A stretch of 64,000 bases of DNA. It comes from Stutzerimonas frequens. GTDB taxonomy: Bacteria; Pseudomonadota; Gammaproteobacteria; Pseudomonadales; Pseudomonadaceae. Both the position numbers and the translations under genes were made by a program. The stretch is taken from the NCBI RefSeq assembly GCF_024448335.1, contig NZ_JAMOHM010000007.1:62001-126000 (forward strand). The letters run 5' to 3'. The notes beneath the pieces were generated by a model, which saw only the letters and a list, made by a program, of their open reading frames with translations, had not been told where the DNA came from and did no database searches. Shown in pieces: positions 40,675 to 49,048 of the stretch (position 1 is its first letter; every line of letters starts with the position of its first letter).

Positions 40675-41106
40675 ATGAACCATTCCATGAATCAGCTCAA
40701 CGAACTCATCGAGATCACCCGCGACGGCCAGCGTTTCTACCAGCATGCCGCCGAAGAAGCAAAGGACGTGGAACTGCAGCATCTGTTCCGCGACCTGGCG
40801 CAGGCCAAGACACAGGTGATCCAGGCGCTGTCGGTGAAGGTCGCTGCCAATCATGAACAGCCATCTCAGGGCGGGACGCTCACCGGGCGCATGCGCGAGC
40901 TGTACACCGACGCACGCTCGCGAGTCGGCGACCATGATCGCGCCTACATCGACCAGCTCGAGCAGAGCGAAGCACACCTGCTGCGTGCCTTCGAGGATGC
41001 CGTCGCGGATGCGGAACCGGACGTGAAGGCCTTGCTGGCCATCGAGCTGCCGAAGTTGCGCGCCTGCCACGAGCGCATTCGCCAGCTTAAAGCCACTCGC
41101 CACTGA
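40675..41106 (+). CDS. PA2169 family four-helix-bundle protein (DUF2383)
   Basis: 143-residue soluble protein with a ferritin-like four-helix layout (LNELIEITRDGQRFYQHAAEE, LQHLFRDLAQAKTQVIQAL, LLRAFEDAVADAEPDVKALLA). A strong AGGAGG sits six bases before the ATG. Function is unknown; homologues are often linked to stress or stationary phase. It follows a near-perfect sigma-54 promoter, and its neighbours are other small envelope or stress-type genes. Confidence 0.85.
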   Translation: MNHSMNQLNELIEITRDGQRFYQHAAEEAKDVELQHLFRDLAQAKTQVIQALSVKVAANHEQPSQGGTLTGRMRELYTDARSRVGDHDRAYIDQLEQSEAHLLRAFEDAVADAEPDVKALLAIELPKLRACHERIRQLKATRH

Positions 41107-41221
41107 TGGTCGTGCAAAACGCCCGGCATACCTGGGCGGCTCGTGCAAATTAAGTTGCGTTCTTCTTTCTTTGCTTGTGTAACTTGTTGATTTTAAAGGA
41201 ATTAAAAGAGTTTTCTCGGGA

Positions 41222-41237
41222 TGGCACGCAGCCTGCA
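41222..41237 (+). promoter_or_regulatory. Sigma-54 promoter upstream of the 78-aa gene
   Basis: TGGCACGCAGCCTGCA matches TGGCACG-N4-TTGCW with one mismatch, 57 bp before the small gene at 41294. An AT-rich stretch precedes it (41160-41215). Confidence 0.8.
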
Positions 41238-41293
41238 ATGACTTGATCAACGCAACATCATGTTCGCCACGCTTTGCTTAGAAGGAGTTGAGG

Positions 41294-41530
41294 ATGAATC
41301 GCCAAGCTAGCCTTTCTTTAGCCTGCAAGGGTTTCCTCTCTGCTGCAGTCGTCATGCTCATCATGGGTGCCGAGCGGCCGATGTCGCAACCGCTCGGTCA
41401 GACGCAGCAGGCCTCCGTGGAACGAATCCGGATGTATGACGCTCAACCTATTGAGCTCACGCGGACCAGCCAGGAACGGCAGACCATCGTTTACCGCCAG
41501 GCGCCTGCCGAACAGCGCTGGGTGTTCTGA
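41294..41530 (+). CDS. Small secreted or membrane-anchored protein, function unknown (78 aa)
   Basis: 78-residue protein starting MNRQASLSLACKGFLSAAVV with one hydrophobic signal or anchor segment (about residues 8-28), then a polar domain rich in Gln, Arg and Thr (TRTSQERQTIVYRQAPAEQR). GGAG lies six bases before the ATG at 41294. No family was recognised. It is preceded by a sigma-54 promoter and followed by a DUF1328 gene. Confidence 0.7.
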   Translation: MNRQASLSLACKGFLSAAVVMLIMGAERPMSQPLGQTQQASVERIRMYDAQPIELTRTSQERQTIVYRQAPAEQRWVF

Positions 41531-41639
41531 GCAAGGAAGAAGGACGTGCGAGCGAACCGGCAGGGATGCGTAACCACATCGACGCCGATCGGCTGATCCG
41601 ATCCGCTGAGTATCGTTCCTGAAACAGAGGAGTTACACC

Positions 41640-41810
41640 ATGCTGAGTTGGGCCATTACCTTCCTGATCATCGCCATCATCGCTGCGGTACTGGGCTTCG
41701 GTGGCATCGCCGGCACCGCTACCGGTATCGCCAAGATCCTGTTTGTGGTGTTCCTGGTGCTCTTCGTGGCATCGCTGATCTTCGGCCGCGGGCGTGGACC
41801 GCGCGTTTGA
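41640..41810 (+). CDS. DUF1328 (YtjA-type) membrane protein
   Basis: 56-residue protein of two hydrophobic segments: [20 protein letters not shown], then [20 protein letters not shown] ending [12 protein letters not shown]. This is the standard DUF1328 pattern, which recurs in stress-regulated gene sets across proteobacteria. GAGGAG sits seven bases before the ATG. It follows the 78-aa gene by 110 bp and may belong to the same sigma-54-driven unit. Function is not established. Confidence 0.88.
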   Translation: MLSWAITFLIIAIIAAVLGFGGIAGTATGIAKILFVVFLVLFVASLIFGRGRGPRV

Positions 41811-41821
41811 TGCAATCGATG

Positions 41822-41839
41822 GCCGCCCGCAAGGGCGGC
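41822..41839 (+). terminator. Hairpin after the DUF1328 gene
   Basis: GCCGCCC-GCAA-GGGCGGC is a perfect 7-bp stem with a GNRA tetraloop, 11 bases after the stop. It is followed by TGGTTC, a weak T-tract. Confidence 0.5.
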
Positions 41840-41909
41840 TGGTTCAGGAGTGTCAGCGGCATGGGATGCCAAATTTGCCGGGTCATGTTCGGCTTTCGAA
41901 GGTGATCCA

Positions 41910-42083
41910 GAGCGCGCGTCGGGTGTAACGACTCTGCGCGCTCGACCCCTCAGCGGGGGGAACCAGGGGGTCGGGTTGTTCTGCCTTGGCGGAGCGACCT
42001 AGGGGTACAGGGAGTACCTCCGTTATCGGACCGGGTTCTGTCAGGCTGCAGCCAGGGTGGACCATTACTGCCCTGGCCTGCAG
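41910..42083 (+). other. Gene-free region with three strong hairpins
   Basis: The 411-bp gap 41811-42221 has no convincing gene. It contains three stems: GAGCGCGC/GCGCGCTC (41910-41943), CGACCCC/GGGGTCG (41943-41973), and GCTGCAG-CCAGGG pairing with CCCTGGCCTGCAGC (42044-42083, one bulged G). Two of them touch end to end. The region could be a structured leader or small RNA ahead of the SpmAB-like gene; no known RNA family was recognised. Confidence 0.4.
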
Positions 42084-42221
42084 CTCACAACGCTCCGCTT
42101 CGCAGCCGCGCGGCTGCACCTCCTTTCCAAGCGTCTCTTTCTTCCCTTTGCCTGCCGACTGCGGATGACCCCTGCGCGCCTGCACCGCTATCATCGCCGC
42201 CAGCTTCGATGGGAGAACGAC

Positions 42222-43451
42222 ATGCTCAACGGCCTCTGGCTGGGCTTTTTTCTGATTGCCACCGTGGCGGCCATGGGGCGCTGGCTGCTTGGCGGCGATC
42301 CGACCGTATTCGCCGCTCTGGTGGAAAGCCTGTTCGCCATGGCCAAGCTGGCCGTGGAAGTGATGATCGTCCTGTTCGGCACCCTGACGCTCTGGCTCGG
42401 CTTCCTGCGCATTGCGGAGAAGGCCGGGCTGATCGAGCTGCTGGCGCGTCTGCTCGGCCCGCTGTTTCGCCGGCTGATGCCGGAGGTGCCGGCCGGCCAC
42501 CCGGCGCTGGGTCTGATCACTCTGAATTTCGCCGCCAACGGGCTGGGCCTGGACAATGCCGCCACGCCGATTGGCCTCAAGGCCATGCGCGCGCTGCAGG
42601 AACTCAATCCGCTGCCGAATGTGGCGAGCAATGCGCAGATTCTCTTTCTGGTGCTCAACACCTCTTCGCTGACGCTGCTGCCGGTGTCCATCTTCATGTA
42701 CCGCGTGCAGCAGGGCGCGGACGACCCGACGCTGGTGTTCCTGCCGATCCTGCTGGCCACCAGCGCTTCGTCGCTGGCCGGCTTGCTGGCAGTGGCGCTG
42801 GTGCAGCGGCTGCGCCTGTGGGACCCGGTGGTGCTGGCCTATTTCATTCCCGGTGCGCTGCTGCTCGGCGGCTTCATGGCGCTGCTGGCCGGATTGTCGG
42901 CCACCGCCCTGGCCTCGCTGTCCTCGCTGCTGGGCAATCTCACGCTGTTTGGGCTGATCATCGCCTTCCTGCTGGTGGGTGCACTGCGCAAGGTGCCGGT
43001 CTACGAAGCCTTCGTCGAAGGTGCGAAGGAGGGCTTCGACGTGGCGAAGAGCCTCTTGCCCTACCTGGTGGCAATGCTGTGTGCCATCGGTGCGCTGCGC
43101 GCGTCCGGGGCGCTGGACCTCGGCCTGGAGGGCATACGCTGGCTGGTCGAGGCGCTGGGCTGGGACACGCGCTTCGTCGACGCCCTGCCGACGGCACTGG
43201 TCAAGCCGTTCTCCGGCAGTGCGGCACGGGCGATGCTGATCGAGACCATGCAGAGTCATGGTGTCGACAGCTTCCCGGCGCTGGTGGCGGCGACGGTGCA
43301 GGGCAGCACCGAGACGACCTTCTATGTGCTGGCGGTGTATTTCGGTGCCGTCGGCATCCAGCGGGCGCGGCATGCGGTGGGTTGTGCGCTGGTGGCGGAT
43401 TTCGCCGGAATCGTGGCGGCGATCGGGGTGTGTTACTGGTTCTTCGGCTGA
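42222..43451 (+). CDS. Fused nucleoside-recognition (Gate) membrane protein, SpmA/SpmB type
   Basis: 409-residue inner-membrane protein with about ten hydrophobic segments and two Gate domains, resembling a fusion of spore-maturation proteins SpmA and SpmB. Signatures are LNFAANGLGLDNAATPIGLKAM in the first half and KPFSGSAARAML with VQGSTETTFYVLAVYFG in the second. GGGAG lies about six bases before the ATG. The transported or gated substrate is unknown; nucleoside transport is only implied by the domain name. It is convergent with the AbrB-family gene. Confidence 0.88.
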   Translation: MLNGLWLGFFLIATVAAMGRWLLGGDPTVFAALVESLFAMAKLAVEVMIVLFGTLTLWLGFLRIAEKAGLIELLARLLGPLFRRLMPEVPAGHPALGLITLNFAANGLGLDNAATPIGLKAMRALQELNPLPNVASNAQILFLVLNTSSLTLLPVSIFMYRVQQGADDPTLVFLPILLATSASSLAGLLAVALVQRLRLWDPVVLAYFIPGALLLGGFMALLAGLSATALASLSSLLGNLTLFGLIIAFLLVGALRKVPVYEAFVEGAKEGFDVAKSLLPYLVAMLCAIGALRASGALDLGLEGIRWLVEALGWDTRFVDALPTALVKPFSGSAARAMLIETMQSHGVDSFPALVAATVQGSTETTFYVLAVYFGAVGIQRARHAVGCALVADFAGIVAAIGVCYWFFG

Positions 43452-43513
43452 ACCGGGGCGGCCTTGTGCGTCGCGCCGGTCGCCATGCAGACGGCCGTAC
43501 CAGCCAGCGCCGC

Positions 43514-43540
43514 AAAAAAAGAACCCGCCTGACGGCGGGC
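43514..43540 (-). terminator. Intrinsic terminator after the AbrB-family gene
   Basis: On the minus strand GCCCGCC-GTCA-GGCGGG is followed by TTCTTTTTTT, directly at the end of the AbrB-family gene. Confidence 0.88.
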
Positions 43541-44562
43541 TAAAGCGTGGCTCGTTGCCAGAGCCGAAACACCGGCTCGGCGAGAAACATCACCAGAAAC
43601 AACCTGAGCACCTGCACGGCCGTCACCAGCGCCACCGACAGCTGCAGCGCCTCGGCGGTCAGGCACAGCTCGGTGATGCCGCCGGGCATCATCCCCAGCA
43701 TCAGCGAGGTTTCGTCCAGTGCCGTCAGCCAACCCAGCCCGGCTGCCAGCGCGGCGGCGACCAGCATCGCCGAGAGGGTGAACAGCAGTACCCGCAGCAG
43801 AAAGGCCGGTGCGCTGCGAAAGAAGGCCCGGTCGAAGTGACAGGCCAGCGACGAGCCGATCAGCCACTGGCCGACCTGGCCGAGCCCGTCCGGCAAGCCG
43901 ATGTGCAGATCGAACCCGGCGCTGGCCAGCGCGCAGACGGTCAGCGGGCCGAGCATCCAGGGATTGGGCTGGCCGAGCCGGCGCCAGAGCAGGGCCAGCA
44001 GACCGCCGGCCGGTAGCAGCACGGCCAGCCAGAAGCCGTCGACCGGTAGCGGTGCCGGTGCCTGGATCGGCGGCAGGCTCCAGGTGAAGAACGCGGGGAT
44101 CAGCAGCACCACCAGCAGCATGCGCAGGCTGTGCGCGGCGGCGACGCGGCCGGGGTGGGCGGCGTGGCGGCTGGCCAGGTTGACCATCTCGCTGGCGCCG
44201 CCCGGCATGCTGGCGAAGTAGGCGGTGGCCCGATCGCAGCCGCCGCGCGAGAGGATGGCCATGCCGATCAGGCTCAACGCCAGAGTGCCGAGCGCGCCGG
44301 CGAGGATCACGCCAAAGTGCACCAGCACCTCGCGCATCACCTCGCCGGTGAAGTGCAGGCCGATGGCGCTGGCGACGATCCACTGCCCGGCCTGCCGGCC
44401 GCGCGGCATCTCACTCACCAGCCAGCCGCTGCAGCGCACCGCGATCACCGCCAGCAGTGAGCCGACCATCCACGGCAGTGGCCAGTTGGCCAGACTCGCC
44501 AGCCAGCCGCCGACCGCGCCGATCAGTGGTGTCGCCCACCAGGCCGGCAGCCGCTGGCGCAT
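43540..44562 (-). CDS. AbrB family inner-membrane transporter-like protein
   Basis: 340-residue protein made of two repeats of four to five helices (TPLIGAVGGWLASLANWPLPWMVGSLLA region and GPLTVCALASAGFDLHIGLP in the second). It matches the AbrB/TIGR03082 membrane family, sometimes mis-annotated as ammonia monooxygenase. Substrate unknown. It starts one base before the tctA stop, so it is the last gene of the tctCBA transcription unit, which suggests a role with carboxylate transport. Confidence 0.85.
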   Translation of the reverse strand: MRQRLPAWWATPLIGAVGGWLASLANWPLPWMVGSLLAVIAVRCSGWLVSEMPRGRQAGQWIVASAIGLHFTGEVMREVLVHFGVILAGALGTLALSLIGMAILSRGGCDRATAYFASMPGGASEMVNLASRHAAHPGRVAAAHSLRMLLVVLLIPAFFTWSLPPIQAPAPLPVDGFWLAVLLPAGGLLALLWRRLGQPNPWMLGPLTVCALASAGFDLHIGLPDGLGQVGQWLIGSSLACHFDRAFFRSAPAFLLRVLLFTLSAMLVAAALAAGLGWLTALDETSLMLGMMPGGITELCLTAEALQLSVALVTAVQVLRLFLVMFLAEPVFRLWQRATL

Positions 44563-44563
44563 G

Positions 44564-46078
44564 TCAGGCCTGTGCCTCGACCACGTTGCCGCGACGGCGC
44601 TTGAGGTACCAGCGCAGCCCCGGCATGGCCAGCATCGCCACGGTCAGCGCCCACAGCGCCAGGGTGATCGGGCTGCCCCAGAGGATGCCCAGCTCACCGT
44701 TGGAGATCGACAGTGCGCGGCGCAGGTTGTCTTCCATCATCTCGCCGAGCACGAAGCCGAGGATCAGCGCCGACAGCGGGAAGTCCAGCTTGCGCAGCAG
44801 ATAACCGAACACGCCGAGGCCGACCATCAGCACCAGGTCGAAGGTGGTGCTGTGCACCGAATACACACCGACCATGCTGATCACGGTGATCGCCGGCACC
44901 AGCACCCAGTTCGGCACCGCGAGCATGCGCGAGAACAGGCCGACCAGCGGGATGTTCATCACCAGCAGGATCACGTTGCCGATGAACAGCGAGGCGATCA
45001 GACCCCAGACCACGTCCGGCTGCTGTTCGAACAGCAGCGGGCCGGGGGTGATGTTGTACAGCGTCAGCGCGCCGATCATCACCGCCGTGGTGCCCGAACC
45101 CGGTACGCCGAGGGTCAGCATGGGAATCAGCGAGCCACAGGCCGAAGCGTTGTTGGCCGCTTCCGGCGCCGCCAGACCGCGCAGGTCGCCATCGCCGAAG
45201 CGGCCCTTGTCGCCGGCCATGCGCTTCTCGCTCATATAGGTCATGGCACTGGCGATGGTCGCCCCGGCGCCCGGCAGGGTGCCGATGACGAAGCCAGCCA
45301 CGGCGCTGCGCATCATGGTGAAAAAGGTCAGGCAGAACTCCTTGAAGTTGAACAGCAGCCGGCCGCTGGCCTTCACCGCCTGCTGCCCACTGTGGGTTTT
45401 CTCCAGCATCAGGAGGATCTCGCTGACGCTGAAGAAGCCGATCACCACGATGACGAACTGGATGCCATCGGACAGGCTGACGCTGCCGAAGGTGAAGCGG
45501 TAGACGCCGGTGGTCGAGTCGACACCGACGGTGGCCAGGCCCAGCCCCATCAGCGCGGCCATCAGCGTCTTCACCGGCTTGTCGCCGACCATGCCGCCGA
45601 GGCAGGCGATGGCGAAGATCATCAGCACGAAGTATTCCGCCGGGCCGAATGCCACTGCCCACTTGGCCAGCAGCGGGGCGAACAGCACCACCCCGCAGGT
45701 GGCGATGGTGCTGCCGATAAAGGAGCTGACCGCGGACAGCGACAGCGCGATTCCAGCCTTGCCCTGGCGCGCCAGCGGGTAGCCGTCGAGGGTGGTCATC
45801 ACCGCGGCGGCATCACCCGGCACGTTGAGCAGGATCGCCGAGATGCGGCCACCGTATTCGCAGCCCAGGTACACCGCGGCGAGCAGGATCAGCGCGGTCT
45901 CCGGCGGCAGGCCGAGGGCGAAGGCCAGCGGCAGCAGCAGCGCCACGCCGTTGATCGGGCCGAGGCCCGGCAAGAGGCCGACCACGGTGCCGACGAAGGC
46001 GCCGAACAGCGCCACCAGCAGGTTGGTCGGTCGCGTGGCGACATCGAAGCCCTGCATCAAGAAATTCAGTGTTTCCAT
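44564..46078 (-). CDS. tctA: Tripartite tricarboxylate transporter large permease TctA
   Basis: 504-residue inner-membrane subunit with about twelve helices; TctA signatures are VGLLPGLGPINGVALLLPL near the N-terminus and GTLPGAGATIASAMTY with LTLGVPGSGTTAVMIGAL in the second half. It forms the transport channel with TctB and receives substrate from TctC, driven by an ion gradient. ATG at 46078 is chosen because the in-frame extension overlaps tctB; the gap to tctB is one base. Confidence 0.95.
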   Translation of the reverse strand: METLNFLMQGFDVATRPTNLLVALFGAFVGTVVGLLPGLGPINGVALLLPLAFALGLPPETALILLAAVYLGCEYGGRISAILLNVPGDAAAVMTTLDGYPLARQGKAGIALSLSAVSSFIGSTIATCGVVLFAPLLAKWAVAFGPAEYFVLMIFAIACLGGMVGDKPVKTLMAALMGLGLATVGVDSTTGVYRFTFGSVSLSDGIQFVIVVIGFFSVSEILLMLEKTHSGQQAVKASGRLLFNFKEFCLTFFTMMRSAVAGFVIGTLPGAGATIASAMTYMSEKRMAGDKGRFGDGDLRGLAAPEAANNASACGSLIPMLTLGVPGSGTTAVMIGALTLYNITPGPLLFEQQPDVVWGLIASLFIGNVILLVMNIPLVGLFSRMLAVPNWVLVPAITVISMVGVYSVHSTTFDLVLMVGLGVFGYLLRKLDFPLSALILGFVLGEMMEDNLRRALSISNGELGILWGSPITLALWALTVAMLAMPGLRWYLKRRRGNVVEAQA

Positions 46079-46079
46079 T

Positions 46080-46523
46080 TCAGCTCTCCAGCAGACGCAG
46101 CAGGCCAAGCGGCAGCGGCACGTCCAGCAGGTAATCGAACAGCCCGTAGAGCAGCACGCCAAGCAGCGCACCGCTGATCACGCTGGGCCACATGCGACCG
46201 TTGAACAGCAGACCGAGGGCGAAACCGGCCAGGGCGGTGCTGATGACGAAACCCAGGGTTTCGAACAGCAGCGCGTAGGCCAGCAGGGCCAGCACGCACA
46301 GCACGGCGCGCTGCGCCTTGGGCCGATCGAACGCTGGCGTCGGCTCACCGTGCGGTTTGAACAGCAGCCACGCCGCACCACAGGCCATCAGCAACAGCAA
46401 CAGCAGCGGGTAGGCGCGCGGCCCGACCGGGTCGTAGGCAAAGGGCGCCTCGAAGCCCCAGGCGAGCAGGGCGAGGCCGGCGCAGGCGAGCAGCCACGCC
46501 GCGGCGAAGACACGTACGTACAT
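46080..46523 (-). CDS. tctB: Tripartite tricarboxylate transporter small subunit TctB
   Basis: 147-residue protein with four hydrophobic segments (VFAAAWLLACAGLALLAWGF, LLLLLLMACGAAWLLF and two C-terminal helices). It is the small membrane subunit that partners TctA. It lies one base before tctA and 78 bp after tctC, a gap filled with hairpins. Confidence 0.92.
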   Translation of the reverse strand: MYVRVFAAAWLLACAGLALLAWGFEAPFAYDPVGPRAYPLLLLLLMACGAAWLLFKPHGEPTPAFDRPKAQRAVLCVLALLAYALLFETLGFVISTALAGFALGLLFNGRMWPSVISGALLGVLLYGLFDYLLDVPLPLGLLRLLES

Positions 46524-46546
46524 GACGGGATACCTCAGGGATTCGG

Positions 46547-46593
46547 CGACCCGGCAGCTGCCGGGTCGACCGTGCGGCCCGCGAACGCGGGCC
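46547..46593 (-). terminator. Two hairpins between tctC and tctB
   Basis: CGACCCGGCAGCTGCCGGGTCG (46547-46568 as a perfect palindrome) and GGCCCGCGAACGCGGGCC (46576-46593) are stacked in the 78-bp gap after tctC. Neither has a T-run, so they are more likely RNA-processing or stabilising elements that favour tctC than true terminators. Confidence 0.55.
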
Positions 46594-46601
46594 GGTTCGC
46601 G

Positions 46602-47576
46602 TTACTTGACCAGGCCGAACTCGCCGGCCAGCGCCTTGTAGTCCTGCACCTGCTTCTTGACGAAGGCTTCCAGCTCATCGCCGGTCATCGACAGCGGGAA
46701 CAGGTCGCGCTGTTCGCGCAGCTTGGCGAAGTCTTCGTCGGCGAGCAGGGTGTCGAACTGGGTCTTCCACCAGTTGAAGTCCTCGTCAGGCACTTCCGGC
46801 CCCATGTAGAAGCCGCGGATCACCGGCCAGCTGATGTCGTAGCCCTGCTCCTTGGCGGTGGGGATGTCGGCCAGCTTGCCCGGCAGGCGCTCGTCGGAGA
46901 GCACGGCGAGGATGCGGATCTTGCCGGCGTTGAGCTGCGGGGTGACTTCGCCGAGGCCGCTGGAAGTGACCTGCACATGGCCGCCGAGCATGGCGGTGAG
47001 CGTTTCGCCGCCGCCCTCGAAGGCGACGTAGCGCAGCTTCTTCGGATCGACACCGGCAGCGCGGGCGATCAGCGCGGTCTGCATCCAGTCCTGGCCGCCG
47101 ATGGTGGCGCCGGCGCCGAACACCACACTGCCCGGGTCCTTCTTCACCGCGGCAATCAGCTCGTCGAGGTTCTTGTAGGGCGCGTCGGCACGCACCGAGA
47201 TGGCGCCGTAGTCGGTGCCGACCGCAGCCAGCCAGCGCACGGCGTTCTCGTCGTAACGACCGAACTTGCCCTGGGCGAGGTTGAGCAATGAACCGCTGGA
47301 GAAGGCGGTGATGGTGCCGGCTTCCGCCGCACGCTGGGCGACCACCGCGTTGTAGGCCACCGCGCCGACGCCGCCGGGCATGTAGGTGACGCGCATCGGT
47401 GCTTCGAGCAGGCCGCTGTCCTTCAGGCCGCTCTGGGCCAGCTTGCAGGTCAGGTCGAAACCACCGCCGGGCTTGGCCGGGGCGATGCACTCGGGGCGCT
47501 TGGGTTCGGCCAGCAGCTGGCTCGAGAGCAGCAGGCAGGACGACAGCAGGGCGAAACGGCTGAGTCTGGTTTTCAT
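46602..47576 (-). CDS. tctC: Tripartite tricarboxylate transporter substrate-binding protein TctC
   Basis: 324-residue periplasmic receptor with a signal peptide ending LLAEP near residue 24 and the TctC/Bug fold (CIAPAKPGGGFDLTCKLAQS, VGTDYGAISVRADAPYKNLDEL, FEGGGETLTAMLGGHVQV). It presents citrate-like tricarboxylates to TctAB; specificity is supported by the adjacent OprD porin and tctDE system. It is first in the tctC-tctB-tctA unit. Confidence 0.94.
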   Translation of the reverse strand: MKTRLSRFALLSSCLLLSSQLLAEPKRPECIAPAKPGGGFDLTCKLAQSGLKDSGLLEAPMRVTYMPGGVGAVAYNAVVAQRAAEAGTITAFSSGSLLNLAQGKFGRYDENAVRWLAAVGTDYGAISVRADAPYKNLDELIAAVKKDPGSVVFGAGATIGGQDWMQTALIARAAGVDPKKLRYVAFEGGGETLTAMLGGHVQVTSSGLGEVTPQLNAGKIRILAVLSDERLPGKLADIPTAKEQGYDISWPVIRGFYMGPEVPDEDFNWWKTQFDTLLADEDFAKLREQRDLFPLSMTGDELEAFVKKQVQDYKALAGEFGLVK

Positions 47577-47603
47577 CGGGTAGTCCTCGCGTTCTTGTTC
47601 TGT

Positions 47604-48866
47604 TTACCAGATCGGCAGGCTGTAGCTGACGATCAGACGGTTCTCGTCGGCGTCGCGGGCGAAATCGGAGCGGTACATCGCGTTACGCCAGCGCAGCGCG
47701 ACGTTCTTCAGCGGGCCGCTCTGCACCACGTACTTGAACTCGAAGTCGCGTTCCCACTCGCTGCCGTTGTTGCCGCCTGAGTACTCGGCGTTGTCGCCGG
47801 AGATGTAGCGGGTCAGGAAGGTCAGCCCGGGGATGCCGACAGCGGCGAAGTTGTAGTCGTAACGGGCCTGCCAGGAGCGCTCGTCGGCGTTGGCGAAGTC
47901 GTTGATCTGCACGAAGTTGACCAGGAACGGATCACCGCCGTCGATGTAGGCGTAGCCGGTATCGCCGCGCATCTGCTGGTAGCCGACACTGACCTTGTGC
48001 CCGCCGAGGCTGTAGCCGAGCATGCCGTTCCAGGCCTGGTTATCGATCTTGCCGGCATTCGCCGCGCCGGTGTCGTCGCTGAGCATCACGCGCAGGTCCG
48101 CACTCAGCGCGGAGTTGTCGCTCAGCGGCTTGTTCGCCAGCAGGCCGAAGAAGTGCTGGCGGTAGACGTCGTCCAGCTCGCCGTAGTAGTAGCGCCCGGT
48201 GAGGTTCTCGTTGAAGGCGTATTCGGCACCGGCGAAGGTCAGGTGATCGGCCTCGGCGGCGCTGGCGAAACGGCCGTTCTTGTTGTTCAGCTGCAGGTCC
48301 TGGGAGTTGGTCGAAGAACGATCGATCACCTTGTCCAGGCGGCCGCCGGTCAGGGTCAGGCCGTCGATATCGGTGGAGGTGACGGTGGCACCTTCGAACA
48401 CCTGCGGCAGCGTACGGCTGTCGCTGGCCTTGACCACTGGCGTCTCGGGAATGTGCGAGCCGTAGCGCAGTTCGGTCTCGCCGATCTTCGCCTTGGCGGT
48501 AAGGCCCAGGCGGCTGAACTCGTCCGGCGTGCCGCCATCGTCCTGCACCGGCAAGAGGTCGGTGCCAGCGCGGCCGCCACCGGAATCCAGCTTGACGCCG
48601 AGCATGCCCAGCGCATCCAGGCCGACGCCGACGGTGCCTTCGGTGAAGCCGGACTGTACGTCGAGGATGAAACCCTGGGTCCACTCTTCGCGCTTGGACT
48701 GGGCGGTGCCTTCGCGGAAATCGCGGTTCAGGTAGATGTTGTGGGTCTGCAGGGTCGCGCTGCTGTCTTCGATGAATGCGGCCTGAGCCATGGGCGCCAG
48801 CGAGGCGGCGGCAACGGCCAGGGCGAGACGGGCAGGAGCGGGTGAGCGTCTGACGGCAGTCAGCAT
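47604..48866 (-). CDS. opdH: OprD family outer-membrane porin (OpdH-like, tricarboxylate uptake)
   Basis: 420-residue outer-membrane protein: signal peptide ending PMAQA, then an OprD-type 18-strand barrel (FIEDSSATLQTHNIYLNRDF; KREEWTQGFILDVQSGFTEG; ending NRLIVSYSLPIW with the C-terminal aromatic). The start at 48866 gives a clean signal peptide and has GGAG upstream; an earlier in-frame Met is rejected. In P. aeruginosa the porin beside tctCBA is the tricarboxylate channel OpdH; the name here rests on that context. Confidence 0.9.
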   Translation of the reverse strand: MLTAVRRSPAPARLALAVAAASLAPMAQAAFIEDSSATLQTHNIYLNRDFREGTAQSKREEWTQGFILDVQSGFTEGTVGVGLDALGMLGVKLDSGGGRAGTDLLPVQDDGGTPDEFSRLGLTAKAKIGETELRYGSHIPETPVVKASDSRTLPQVFEGATVTSTDIDGLTLTGGRLDKVIDRSSTNSQDLQLNNKNGRFASAAEADHLTFAGAEYAFNENLTGRYYYGELDDVYRQHFFGLLANKPLSDNSALSADLRVMLSDDTGAANAGKIDNQAWNGMLGYSLGGHKVSVGYQQMRGDTGYAYIDGGDPFLVNFVQINDFANADERSWQARYDYNFAAVGIPGLTFLTRYISGDNAEYSGGNNGSEWERDFEFKYVVQSGPLKNVALRWRNAMYRSDFARDADENRLIVSYSLPIW

Positions 48867-49048
48867 CGGGGGTATCTCCACTATTGTTTTTGTTGTGACG
48901 GCGCATGCGCCGCGCGTGGTGGTTCGAGCCACCTGCGAGCGATCCTAGGCGGTCAAGCTTTCGCCAGCCTTTCAGCGCGCAAAGCCGGCAGCGGCGTGAA
49001 AGTTCTGCCGCTACACTGGCGCTCCGTCGCCATCGCAGAGGACAGGCA

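Noticed and set aside
44225..47291. Long plus-strand open frames opposite tctA, tctB and tctC
   Set aside because: His/Gln/Arg-rich, motif-free translations typical of antisense frames in GC-rich DNA; the minus-strand genes are clear.
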